Translations under genes and position numbers: made by a program
The notes under the pieces: model-generated
Database searches by the model: none
The model's input: only the letters and a program-made list of their open reading frames with translations
What the model was told of the DNA's origin: nothing
From: Rhabdobacter roseus
GTDB taxonomy: Bacteria; Bacteroidota; Bacteroidia; Cytophagales; Spirosomataceae
Length of the DNA: 64,000 bases
Reading direction: 5' to 3'
Assembly (NCBI RefSeq): GCF_014202275.1
Contig: NZ_JACHGF010000007.1
Location: 246,532 to 310,531, forward strand
Shown here: positions 28,311 to 35,900 of the stretch, one piece after another
Numbering within the stretch: position 1 is the first letter of the stretch
How the letters are laid out: each line of letters opens with the position of its first letter

Positions 28311-29714
28311 ATGACCGAGCACTTAGACCGCCTCACGCCCCGGCAAATTGTAGCCGAGCTAGATCAATATATCATTGGCCAGCACGAAGCCAAACGCAAC
28401 GTAGCCATTGCCCTGCGCAACCGCTGGCGACGCATGAACAGCCCCGAGGACATTCAGCGCGAAATTATCCCGAACAACATCCTGATGATCGGGGCAACGG
28501 GCGTGGGTAAAACCGAAATAGCCCGCCGCCTGGCCAAGATCGCCGACGCGCCCTTTGTGAAGGTAGAAGCCTCCAAATTTACGGAGGTAGGCTACGTGGG
28601 CCGCGACGTGGAAAGCATGGTGCGCGACCTGGTGGAGCAGGCCGTGGGGATGGTGAAAGCCCAGAAAAAAGAGGAAGTAAAGGTACGGGCCGAGCAGGCC
28701 GTGGAGGATATTATCCTGGATACGCTTATTCCGCCCATGCACACGCCCAACCCCGGTGGGAAGTCTATTGGCTACCAAAACGGGAACAATCCGGAGGGCA
28801 TGCCGACCAACGACCACGAACTCAACCAGCGTACCCGCGAGCGCTTCCGGGAGAAAATCCGAAACGGAGAGCTGGACGACCGCAAAATTGACATCGAAGT
28901 ACAACAAAACCAGGCCCCGAACATCGGGATGATTGGCGGGGGCATGGACGACGTGTCGATGATGAATATTCAGGAGATGATTGGCAACATGATGCCGCGC
29001 CGAGGCAAAAAGCGGAAGGTAACCGTGCAGGAAGCCCGCCAGCTCCTGCTGGATGAGGAAGCTTCCAAGCTCATCGACATGGACGAGGTAAAATCCGAAG
29101 CCATCCGTAAGGCCGAGAACCTGGGGATTATTTTTATCGACGAAATCGACAAGGTAGCGACCAGCCGCTCGTCCGGCGGCGGCCCCGACGTAAGCCGGGA
29201 AGGCGTACAGCGCGACCTGCTCCCGATTGTGGAAGGAAGTACCGTCAATACTAAGCACGGCATCATCCAGACCGACCACATCCTGTTCATTGCGGCGGGG
29301 GCATTCCACGTTTCGAAGCCATCGGACCTTATTCCGGAGCTTCAGGGGCGTTTTCCGATCCGGGTGGAGTTGCAAAGCCTCACGCAGGATGATTTTTACC
29401 AAATCCTGAAAGCGCCCAAAAATGCCCTCACCAAGCAGTACGAGGCCATGATGCGGGCCGAGGGCGTTGAGCTGCAATTTCAGGACCAATCGCTGTTGGA
29501 AATTGCCCGGATTGCGTTTGAGGTAAATAGCGAAGTAGAAAACATCGGTGCCCGCCGCCTGCAAACGGTCATGAGTACCTTGTTGAACGAATTTATGTTT
29601 GATATACCGGACCTGATCGGGCCGAATTCCTACGTCGTCGTGACGCCGGAAATGGTGCAGGAAAAACTAGCTCACCTGGTTAAAAACCGCGATCTGAGCC
29701 AATACATTCTGTAG
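28311..29714 (+). CDS. hslU: ATP-dependent protease ATPase subunit HslU
   Basis: 467 aa. HslU unfolds proteins for the HslV peptidase. The N-terminus is LDRLTPRQIVAELDQYIIGQ; Walker A is GATGVGKTE (around residue 64). The I-domain (about residues 110-240) is family-typical. Walker B is GIIFIDEIDKV, sensor/arginine regions follow, and the C-terminal residues DLSQYIL are those that insert into HslV. The start at 28311 is chosen because 24 upstream in-frame codons encode a non-homologous hydrophobic stretch. hslV is not adjacent, unlike in many bacteria. Confidence 0.96.
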   Translation: MTEHLDRLTPRQIVAELDQYIIGQHEAKRNVAIALRNRWRRMNSPEDIQREIIPNNILMIGATGVGKTEIARRLAKIADAPFVKVEASKFTEVGYVGRDVESMVRDLVEQAVGMVKAQKKEEVKVRAEQAVEDIILDTLIPPMHTPNPGGKSIGYQNGNNPEGMPTNDHELNQRTRERFREKIRNGELDDRKIDIEVQQNQAPNIGMIGGGMDDVSMMNIQEMIGNMMPRRGKKRKVTVQEARQLLLDEEASKLIDMDEVKSEAIRKAENLGIIFIDEIDKVATSRSSGGGPDVSREGVQRDLLPIVEGSTVNTKHGIIQTDHILFIAAGAFHVSKPSDLIPELQGRFPIRVELQSLTQDDFYQILKAPKNALTKQYEAMMRAEGVELQFQDQSLLEIARIAFEVNSEVENIGARRLQTVMSTLLNEFMFDIPDLIGPNSYVVVTPEMVQEKLAHLVKNRDLSQYIL

Positions 29715-29762
29715 GCAGAGGGAAGGGGCAGGGGGTACTTTTTGATTGATAAGTCATACCCG

Positions 29763-29859
29763 CTGCCCTTACCCCACTGCCACTCAGCCATTCTAGAGCT
29801 ATGGACTGGGGTACTTTGTTAATTACTAAAATTACACCCTCTGCCCTTACCCCACTGCC
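29763..29859. repeat. Direct repeat in the hslU/esterase convergent gap
   Basis: The same 19 bases (start CTGCCCTTACC) occur at 29763-29781 and 29841-29859. Both copies can pair with the G-rich stretch just after the hslU stop (29716-29735), giving two alternative hairpins. GTAC motifs lie between them. Confidence 0.5.
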
Positions 29860-29868
29860 CTTTGCTAA

Positions 29869-30975
29869 TCAATCAAACAGCCATTCCAGGGCTTTGGGAA
29901 ATTCTTCTCCCCAGCGCTCTTCGCTGTGCTCGCCCTTCGGGTCCACGGAAAGCTTTATCTCTACCCGGTCGTAGCCAAATCCCTGTCCTTTAATCGTTTC
30001 CCGCAGTTGCTTGAGCTTAGGTACCATCTGGCCGCCTTCCTCTCCACCTCCGTAAAGGTACATGCGCGTAGCGTAGGGTTCAAAAAAATGGATGGCGTCA
30101 AAAAACACCCGCTCTGATAGCCAAAGCGAAGGCGAAAAAATCATGAGTTTGCCAAAAACGTGGGGGTACATCAGGGCGGCGTACACGCTGAGCAGTCCGC
30201 CCAGCGAGCTCCCGCCCAGGCCGGTATGGAGGCGGTCGGGCAGGGTACGGTACAGGCTATCGACCTTGGGTTTGAGTACATTGATGATAAAACGCAGAAA
30301 ATGCGCTCCTTCTCCTTTACCCAAACGCGCATTGTCGTAAGGCGAAAGCTCCCGCATCCGCTCGTCCTCACCGTGCTCAATGGCCACAATGATGACGTCG
30401 GCTTTGCCCTTTTCGGCCAGCACCGCCAGCTGCTTATCAATGCCCCAGTTGCCAAACGAAGATCCTTCTCCAAAAAGATTCTGTCCGTCGGTCAGGTAAA
30501 GTACCGGGTACCTGCGCCCGGGGTGGTGGTTGTAGTCGTAGGGAAGCAACACGTGGACGCGGCGCGGCCGGGGAAATTGCGGCGTGGTAAAAAGCTCGGA
30601 GAGCGTTTCTACCTGGGGCATCATGGATACTTCCTCCCCTTCCGGCGGTTTTACGGCCCAGCGGGGTACGTAGTCATGTACCCAGCCTTTTTGCTTTCTC
30701 GCCGTCCGGTTGGGTACCCCGTAGCCATTGGTTTGCAGCTCGGCCTGGTCCCAGCCGCCGCGGGTGTATTTGTACTCGATGGGGTCCGGCAGTTCCTGGT
30801 CATCCGGAAAGTTAAAAACGTAACGCCCCGCCGCGATCCGCTGCATCCGGTAGGGTTCGGGCTCAGGGTCCCAGGCGCAAAAATTCCCCGAAATATAAAC
30901 GGGGCGCTCATCGTCGATGGGGGTGGTTAATTCTAAACGTAACGTTTCAGTTAGAGTCGGGGTAAGTGCACTCAT
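29869..30975 (-). CDS. Esterase D/Fes-type alpha/beta hydrolase with N-terminal CBM-like domain
   Basis: 368 aa, no signal peptide. Residues 1-110 look like a starch-binding/E-set beta-sandwich (RPVYISGNFCAWDPEPEP, YKYTRGGWDQAELQTNGYG). Residues 130-368 form a putative-esterase domain: RVHVLLPYDYNHHPGRRYPVLYLTDGQNLFG, the nucleophile elbow GLGGSSLGGLLS, and a late His in EHSEERWGEEF. Relatives include enterochelin esterase and carbohydrate esterase family 1, so it probably hydrolyses a sugar or siderophore ester. The position opposite hslU gives no functional clue. Confidence 0.85.
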   Translation of the reverse strand: MSALTPTLTETLRLELTTPIDDERPVYISGNFCAWDPEPEPYRMQRIAAGRYVFNFPDDQELPDPIEYKYTRGGWDQAELQTNGYGVPNRTARKQKGWVHDYVPRWAVKPPEGEEVSMMPQVETLSELFTTPQFPRPRRVHVLLPYDYNHHPGRRYPVLYLTDGQNLFGEGSSFGNWGIDKQLAVLAEKGKADVIIVAIEHGEDERMRELSPYDNARLGKGEGAHFLRFIINVLKPKVDSLYRTLPDRLHTGLGGSSLGGLLSVYAALMYPHVFGKLMIFSPSLWLSERVFFDAIHFFEPYATRMYLYGGGEEGGQMVPKLKQLRETIKGQGFGYDRVEIKLSVDPKGEHSEERWGEEFPKALEWLFD

Positions 30976-31034
30976 GGGTATATCATGCTAATTCGAAAAA
31001 GCCAAAGGTGTCAAAGATACACAAAACCAGCTTT

Positions 31035-31556
31035 TTAGACTACGGGTTTTCGTTCTAAATAACGAAAATCGAAGGAATTAGTATGTCTTTCGTCCGCGGG
31101 ATGGTGTTCTTGAAAGGTTTCTGCCCACTGGTTTTCGTCCGGAATCGTAAAAAAAGTGTCCCCCTCGAACGCTCCGTGCACTTCGGTCAGATACAGGCGG
31201 TCGGCCAGGGGTAGGGCCTGGCGGTACACCTCCCCGCCCCCGATGACAAAGACTTCGTCGGTACCGGAGCGCCGGGCGGCCTCCAGGGCTTCTTCCAATG
31301 AATGGACCACTTCTACGTCCTGGGCCGCGTAGTGGATGTCGCGCGTAATGACGATGGACGTCCGGCCCGGCAGCGGCTTCCCGATCGACTCGTAGGTTTT
31401 ACGGCCCATGATCATGGGGTGCCCCAGCGTCAGGCGCTTAAATTGCTTCAGGTCGTCGGGCAGGCGCCAGATCAGTTGGTTGTCTCGGCCAATGACGCCA
31501 TTCTCGGCCACTGCCACCAGTAGGGAGATGTGCATGGGTGGGTGGTGCTGGTTCAT
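31035..31556 (-). CDS. folA: Dihydrofolate reductase
   Basis: 173 aa; reduces dihydrofolate with NADPH. Motifs: ISLLVAVAENGVIGRDNQLIWRLPDDLKQF, with the catalytic Asp in LPDD, then HPMIMGRKTYESIGKPLPGRTSIVITRD, and EVFVIGGGEVYRQALPLADRLYLTEV. The ATG at 31556 overlaps the TGA of fmt (ATGA), which supports translational coupling and that start. A second ATG seven codons in (MHISLLVAV) is where homology begins and is the alternative. Folate supply and fmt (formyl-tetrahydrofolate user) make biochemical sense together. Confidence 0.95.
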   Translation of the reverse strand: MNQHHPPMHISLLVAVAENGVIGRDNQLIWRLPDDLKQFKRLTLGHPMIMGRKTYESIGKPLPGRTSIVITRDIHYAAQDVEVVHSLEEALEAARRSGTDEVFVIGGGEVYRQALPLADRLYLTEVHGAFEGDTFFTIPDENQWAETFQEHHPADERHTNSFDFRYLERKPVV

Positions 31557-32479
31557 AGCTTCAGGCCGCGCAGGAGCTCGTCGGTAGTCATTCGTCGCTT
31601 TCCTTCCAGCTGCAGCTCCTCCACGGCTACCCAGCCGTCGGCGGCCCGCAGGTGCAGGTAGGTTTTGTTGTCGGTACGATACGTACCCGGTGCCAGGTTG
31701 TCGTCCGGTGGTTGGGGCAGGCTGCTTACGCGGTAGATTTTACAAAAAAGCTCACCCAAATTCGTCCAGGCGGCGGGGTACGGGGCCAGCCCCCGTACCA
31801 AGTTCCGGACTTGCTCGCGGGGTAGTTCCCAGTTTATGGCGCAGGTATCCTTATAGATCTTGGGGGCGAGCCGGGGCTCGGGTACCTCGGGCTGGGGTAC
31901 CTGCGGGTAGTTTCCGGCTTCAATGGCCCGCACGGTGCGCAGTACCAGCTCGGCGCCTTTCTGCATGAGCCGCTCGTAGAGCGTCCCGGCGGTGTCGTCC
32001 GGGTGAATGGCTTCTTTCTCCTGAAAAATAATTTTTCCGGTATCGATCTCCTTTTCAATAAAGAAAGTGGTGACGCCCGTCTGGGTTTCGCCGTTGATGA
32101 CCGCCCAGTTGATGGGGGCCGCGCCGCGGTACTGCGGCAGCAGCGAGGCGTGCAGGTTGAAAGTACCCCGGCCGGGCATACTCCAGACTACCTCCGGCAA
32201 CATCCGGAAGGCTACTACGACCTGGAGGTCGGCCCGGAGCTGCCGGAGCTGCTCCAGGAAGGTACTTTCTTTTAATTTTTCGGGTTGCAATACCAAAATT
32301 CCCCGTTCGAGGGCGTACTGCTTTACGGGCGAAGGGGTTAGTTTCAGCCCGCGGCCCGAGGGGCGATCGGGCGCGGTAATGACCGCTACTACCTCACAAC
32401 CGTTCTCTACCAGGATTCGTAGGCTCGGAACGGCGAAATCCGGGGTACCCATAAATATAATTCGGAGCCGCTCGCTCAT
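31553..32479 (-). CDS. fmt: Methionyl-tRNA formyltransferase
   Basis: 308 aa. Formylates initiator Met-tRNA with 10-formyl-tetrahydrofolate. The N-terminal Rossmann domain begins RIIFMGTPDFAVPSL. The catalytic region has the family signature NLHASLLPQYRGAAPINWAVINGE, with Asn, His and later Asp (KEIDTGKIIF). The C-terminal OB-like domain (INWELPREQVRNLVRGLAPYPAAWT) binds tRNA. It overlaps folA by four bases. It is divergent from greA, with a candidate small RNA between. Confidence 0.96.
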   Translation of the reverse strand: MSERLRIIFMGTPDFAVPSLRILVENGCEVVAVITAPDRPSGRGLKLTPSPVKQYALERGILVLQPEKLKESTFLEQLRQLRADLQVVVAFRMLPEVVWSMPGRGTFNLHASLLPQYRGAAPINWAVINGETQTGVTTFFIEKEIDTGKIIFQEKEAIHPDDTAGTLYERLMQKGAELVLRTVRAIEAGNYPQVPQPEVPEPRLAPKIYKDTCAINWELPREQVRNLVRGLAPYPAAWTNLGELFCKIYRVSSLPQPPDDNLAPGTYRTDNKTYLHLRAADGWVAVEELQLEGKRRMTTDELLRGLKL

Positions 32480-32509
32480 AGTAGGTTCATTGATTTTCTG
32501 AAATAGTAC

Positions 32510-32540
32510 TTGTTACGATTTACAAATATTGCTAATTTTG
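32510..32540 (+). promoter_or_regulatory. Consensus Bacteroidota promoter (-33 TTG, -7 TAATTTTG)
   Basis: TTG at 32510-32512 and TAATTTTG at 32533-32540 are separated by 20 bases, the expected spacing. It is the best rightward promoter in the fmt-greA gap and would start an RNA near 32547. Confidence 0.6.
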
Positions 32541-32546
32541 TCATCC

Positions 32547-32671
32547 TTCATTGGACTATGAAACAAAATTTCCGATACGGCAACCGATCCGAGGCACCTT
32601 AAAGGGCGCAACTACGAGGTATACTTCACACTTTGTAGAACGGTCGGAGCGCCGTTCTTTTTTGTTTTTTT
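32547..32671 (+). ncRNA. Candidate small RNA or attenuated leader upstream of greA
   Basis: The predicted transcript runs from the promoter at 32510-32540 to a rho-independent terminator at 32637-32671 (7-bp stem AGAACGG/CCGTTCT then a long T-run), about 120 bases. It includes a 14-codon ORF (32558-32602, MKQNFRYGNRSEAP) that may be a leader peptide or chance. Either it is an independent small RNA or a leader whose terminator controls entry into greA, 56 bases downstream. No known RNA family was recognised. Confidence 0.4.
32637..32671 (+). terminator. Rho-independent terminator ahead of greA
   Basis: Stem 32637-32643 with 32652-32658, extended by G-C pairs toward the loop, followed by TTTTTTGTTTTTTT. 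It lies before, not after, a recognised gene. Confidence 0.65.
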
Positions 32672-32726
32672 AGCGTAAAGAAATTTTAAAAAAAACCACA
32701 TGAATTTATTAACGAATATCTGACCC

Positions 32727-33209
32727 ATGGCAAAATTTTCATACTACACGGAGGAAGGCCTCAACAAACTGAAGGCTGAACTGAACGACATGAAAACCCG
32801 TGGACGCACCGAAATAGCCCGCCAGATTGCCGAGGCCCGTGATAAAGGAGACCTGAGCGAAAACGCGGAATACGATGCCGCCAAGGATGCCCAGGGAATG
32901 CACGAAATGAAGATTGCGAAGCTGGAAGAAATTCTTTCCAACGCCCGGATTCTGGACGAATCTTCGATCGATACCTCCCTGGTGGCCGTTCTGTCGACGG
33001 TAAAAATCAAAAACAAAAAAAATGGGGCCACGCTGAGCTACACGCTGGTGTCGGAAGAAGAAGCGGACCTCAAGCAGAATAAAATCTCGGTGGGCTCGCC
33101 CATCGGAAAAGGCCTGCTGGGTAAGAAAGTAGGAGAAATGGCCGAAATAAAAGTACCCGCCGGCGTGATGGAGTTTGAGGTGTTGGACATTACCCGGGAG
33201 CTTTCCTAG
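32727..33209 (+). CDS. greA: Transcript cleavage factor GreA
   Basis: 160 aa. Rescues backtracked RNA polymerase by stimulating transcript cleavage in the secondary channel. The N-terminal coiled coil runs over residues 8-75, with the acidic tip in GDLSENAEYDAAKDAQ (the Asp and Glu that coordinate Mg). The C-terminal FKBP-like domain includes KISVGSPIGKGLLGKKVGE. Length and motifs are standard. Terminated by the palindrome at 33229-33264. Confidence 0.95.
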   Translation: MAKFSYYTEEGLNKLKAELNDMKTRGRTEIARQIAEARDKGDLSENAEYDAAKDAQGMHEMKIAKLEEILSNARILDESSIDTSLVAVLSTVKIKNKKNGATLSYTLVSEEEADLKQNKISVGSPIGKGLLGKKVGEMAEIKVPAGVMEFEVLDITRELS

Positions 33210-33228
33210 CGGTACCTGGCCCTGGATA

Positions 33229-33264
33229 ACGAAAGCCGAAGCGGGTACCCGCTTCGGCTTTCGT
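33229..33264. terminator. Bidirectional hairpin: perfect 36-base palindrome centred on GGGTACCC
   Basis: Each half of the palindrome is the exact reverse complement of the other, so the GTAC site is the symmetry centre and would form the loop of the RNA hairpin. It lies between convergent greA and the LolA-like gene. No long T-run follows in either direction. Confidence 0.7.
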
Positions 33265-33281
33265 AGCTCAAGCTCTCTGGC

Positions 33282-33998
33282 TTAATTGATCCGAAACTGC
33301 TTGTCGTCGATCCCTTTGTTGATCTTCACCGACTGCGTCTCCATGTTCATTTCAAATTGCCCCATTTTCTGGCTGCGCACAAAAGGGAACATAATGCCGT
33401 TGACGGCCTTGTAGTTGCTGAATTGAATCGCCACTTCGGATTTGCCCCGGGGCGTATCCAGGGTAGCCGTGCGCTGTACCTTCAGGCCCGAGCTGGCGTC
33501 GAAGTACTCCTGCCAGGTACGGTCTCCGGCCGAGTACTCTACTTTGTAGGCATCTTTGCCGTCTACTTTTTCCTTGCCAGCCAGCTTTTTCTCAATGCCC
33601 AGCGAGTCGTAGTAGAGCTCCGGAAAAGGATGATTCTGCAAGAACTCCTGAAAAGCCTCATTTCCCTCCTTCACCTGGCTCTGGCCGCGCATGTTCCGCG
33701 ACAGCTTGGTGCCGTCATACACGGTACCACCGGCTTCGTTGCCCATCATGTAGGAGGTCTGTTTGTACTTGTTGGGCATCTTGAGCTTCGTTTCCATCTC
33801 CATGGTACGCCCCTGGATATCGGCGGTCATGGTCATGGTGAGGTCTTTGATGCTTTTTAGCTTTTCCCGCCCGCCAATGGCAGTCAGGTACTTTTCAATA
33901 ACCGCGTTGGCATCGGCCGGGTCCTGGGCGTAGGCGGCAGTTCCGCCCGCGAGCAGGAGCAGGAGCAGGAGTCCGAATAGTTGTAGCGTACGAACCAT
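33282..33998 (-). CDS. LolA-like / outer-membrane lipoprotein-sorting-type protein
   Basis: 238 aa. The signal peptide ends near TAAYAQD (residue 25). The mature domain has the lipoprotein-carrier beta-sheet pattern: YLTAIGGREKLKSIKDLTMTMTADIQG, METKLKMPNKYKQT, AYKVEYSAGDRTWQEYFDASSGLKVQRT and EVAIQFSNYKAVNGIMFPF. In Bacteroidota such proteins commonly stand alone and may carry lipids or lipoproteins across the periplasm; direct function is not shown. A zinc-protease-associated variant of the same fold also exists. Confidence 0.75.
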   Translation of the reverse strand: MVRTLQLFGLLLLLLLAGGTAAYAQDPADANAVIEKYLTAIGGREKLKSIKDLTMTMTADIQGRTMEMETKLKMPNKYKQTSYMMGNEAGGTVYDGTKLSRNMRGQSQVKEGNEAFQEFLQNHPFPELYYDSLGIEKKLAGKEKVDGKDAYKVEYSAGDRTWQEYFDASSGLKVQRTATLDTPRGKSEVAIQFSNYKAVNGIMFPFVRSQKMGQFEMNMETQSVKINKGIDDKQFRIN

Positions 33999-34106
33999 GG
34001 TTTAGGTTTAGTAAAAAGTGAAACGATGGCAAAAGATACGTATATCTTCGAAATGAATCACCACCCGCGGGGCAGATTTTCCCGGCTCGGGTACTTCACT
34101 ACGTTG

Positions 34107-34137
34107 CGTGTGGGGCGTCCGAAAGACGCCCCACACG
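34107..34137 (-). terminator. Hairpin downstream of nhaD
   Basis: A perfect 13-bp stem (34107-34119 with 34125-34137), loop CGAAA. GTAC motifs lie just outside on both sides (near 34090 and 34140). Lacks a T-run. Confidence 0.55.
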
Positions 34138-34160
34138 GAGGTACCTAAACCCAAAGTACC

Positions 34161-35441
34161 TCAGAAAAGCAGCAGGTACACCCCCGCGCCCGCCAGGTAC
34201 CCGATCAGCGCCAGGAACGAGATCCGCTTGATGTACCACATAAAATCCAGCTTTTCGATGCCCATCACGGCCACCCCGGCCGCCGAGCCAATGACGAGCA
34301 TACTACCTCCCGTACCGGCGCAGTAGGCCATGAATTCCCAGAGCTTGTGGTCGACGGGATAGGTGGTCATGTCGTACATACCCATGGCCGCGGCCACGAT
34401 GGGTACGTTGTCCACCACGGCGGAGACGGCCCCGATAATGACCACAATCAGATCCAGATTCCCCACGGCGTTGTCGAGGCTGGTGGCGAGGTTGGTCAGT
34501 ACATTCGTCACTTCAAGTACCCCCACGGCCGACAGAATCCCGAGGAAAAACAGGATACTCGACGCGTCGATCTTACTAAGCGCGTAGGCCGCCGTGTAGG
34601 GCTTTTTATCTTCCTCGTCTTTGTCTTTATGAATGATTTCCGAAAGTACCCACAAGGCCCCCAGCGAAAGCAGCATCCCCATGTACGGAGGCAGGTGGGT
34701 GACGGTTTTGAATATAGGTACAAACAGCAGCCCGGCCGTACCGGCAAAGAACATGATGCGGCCTTCCGTACGCGAAGGGCCCACTTCTTCGTTGAGGGTT
34801 AGGTCGCGGGAGAGCACCGGCACACCCAGCAGCGTTTTGCGCCGTACGAAGGTCAAAAACAGCAAGGGTACCGCCAGGGAAACCAGGCTCGGTACGATTA
34901 CTTTCACGATGATGTTGAACGTGGTGATTTGTCCGCCGATCCAGAGCATGGTGGTGGTGACGTCCCCGATGGGCGACCAGGCTCCGCCCGAGTTGGCCGC
35001 GATGATGATCATCCCCGCCATGATTTTGCGCTGATCCGACTCCGGCATTACTTTCCGGAGCAGCGACACCATCACGATGGACGTGGTGAGGTTGTCCAGG
35101 AGGGCGGAAAGAAAGAACGTAAGCACGCAAATGATCCAGAGCAGTACAATGGGGTTTTTGGTTTTGATCCGATCCGTGATGATGGCAAAGCCGTCGTGGG
35201 CATCCACCAGCTCCACAATCGTCATGGCCCCCAGCAGGAAGAAAAGGATCTCGGAAATGGAGCCCAAATGGTGCGAAAGCTCCTCCACTACCCTTTCCGG
35301 GTCGCCGCTGATGAGCACGTAGGCCGTCCAGCAAAGTACCCCCGTAATGAGGGCCGAAGCCGTTTTATTGATTTCGAGGGGTTCTTCTAGGGCAATGGCA
35401 AGGTATCCAATAATAAAAATGACAATGATAGCGGTGAGCAT
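34161..35441 (-). CDS. nhaD: Sodium/proton antiporter NhaD
   Basis: 426 aa, about 12 membrane helices, IT (ion transporter) superfamily. It exports Na+ (or Li+) in exchange for protons. Family stretches: LGSISEILFFLLGAMTIVELVDAHDGF, DNLTTSIVMVSLLRKVMPE, and IIAANSGGAWSPIGDVTTTMLWIGGQ, then VDNVPIVAAAMGMYDMTTYP. The conserved NxGGxWSPIGDVTTTMLWI is diagnostic for NhaD. The start at 35441 follows a promoter box at 35485-35492. Confidence 0.92.
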   Translation of the reverse strand: MLTAIIVIFIIGYLAIALEEPLEINKTASALITGVLCWTAYVLISGDPERVVEELSHHLGSISEILFFLLGAMTIVELVDAHDGFAIITDRIKTKNPIVLLWIICVLTFFLSALLDNLTTSIVMVSLLRKVMPESDQRKIMAGMIIIAANSGGAWSPIGDVTTTMLWIGGQITTFNIIVKVIVPSLVSLAVPLLFLTFVRRKTLLGVPVLSRDLTLNEEVGPSRTEGRIMFFAGTAGLLFVPIFKTVTHLPPYMGMLLSLGALWVLSEIIHKDKDEEDKKPYTAAYALSKIDASSILFFLGILSAVGVLEVTNVLTNLATSLDNAVGNLDLIVVIIGAVSAVVDNVPIVAAAMGMYDMTTYPVDHKLWEFMAYCAGTGGSMLVIGSAAGVAVMGIEKLDFMWYIKRISFLALIGYLAGAGVYLLLF

Positions 35442-35484
35442 GGTTGCAGTAGAAATTTAGGAAAGGCGGTTTTTTTGATCGGCA

Positions 35485-35492
35485 CAAAAATA
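35485..35492 (-). promoter_or_regulatory. -7 promoter box for nhaD
   Basis: Reads TATTTTTG on the minus strand (TAnnTTTG), 43 bases from the start codon. The -33 box is not evident. Confidence 0.4.
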
Positions 35493-35576
35493 GCACGAGT
35501 TGTTAAGAGAACCGTACGTTTGAAGTGCTTAAATGGTAATTTTCTTGGTTAATAGGGCTCAGAGAGTCGTTTACGT

Positions 35577-35900
35577 ATGCTATTTCGGGGAATTGTGGTG
35601 CGGGTACCTTTTTTGTGGGTGGAAGGGATGGCCCTTTGCCCCTTCGTGTTGGTGAAGCGTAAGTACCCCACGCCGGTGCTACTGCACCACGAGCAGATCC
35701 ACCTGCGCCAGCAGCTCGAGACGGGCTTTTTACTCTTTTACGTATGGTACCTGGCCGAGTACCTCTGGCGGCTCGCCCGGCTCCGCAACCACCACCGCGC
35801 CTACCGAAGCATATCTTTTGAGCGGGAGGCTTTTCAGTGGCAAGGGCACACCCGCTACCTGGCCCAACGCCCCCGCTGGGCCTTTTTAAAGTACCTTTGA
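35577..35900 (+). CDS. Small conserved protein with HExxH motif
   Basis: 107 aa. A short hydrophobic start (FRGIVVRVPFLWVEGMALCPFVLV) is followed by LLHHEQIHLRQQLETGFLLFYVWYLAEY, with the zinc-metallopeptidase motif HEQIH, and a basic C-terminal half. The motif plus adjacent hydrophobic helix resembles the core of M48/M56-type membrane peptidases, but the protein is much shorter than those. Enzyme activity is therefore a guess. The 3' end overlaps the convergent antiporter gene by 15 bases. Ends KYL, encoded AAG TAC CTT (a GTAC motif). Confidence 0.7.
   Translation: MLFRGIVVRVPFLWVEGMALCPFVLVKRKYPTPVLLHHEQIHLRQQLETGFLLFYVWYLAEYLWRLARLRNHHRAYRSISFEREAFQWQGHTRYLAQRPRWAFLKYL

Noticed and set aside
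28359..29564. 401-codon open frame on the minus strand
   Set aside because: Antisense shadow of hslU, whose protein is clearly conserved; no start context or homology.
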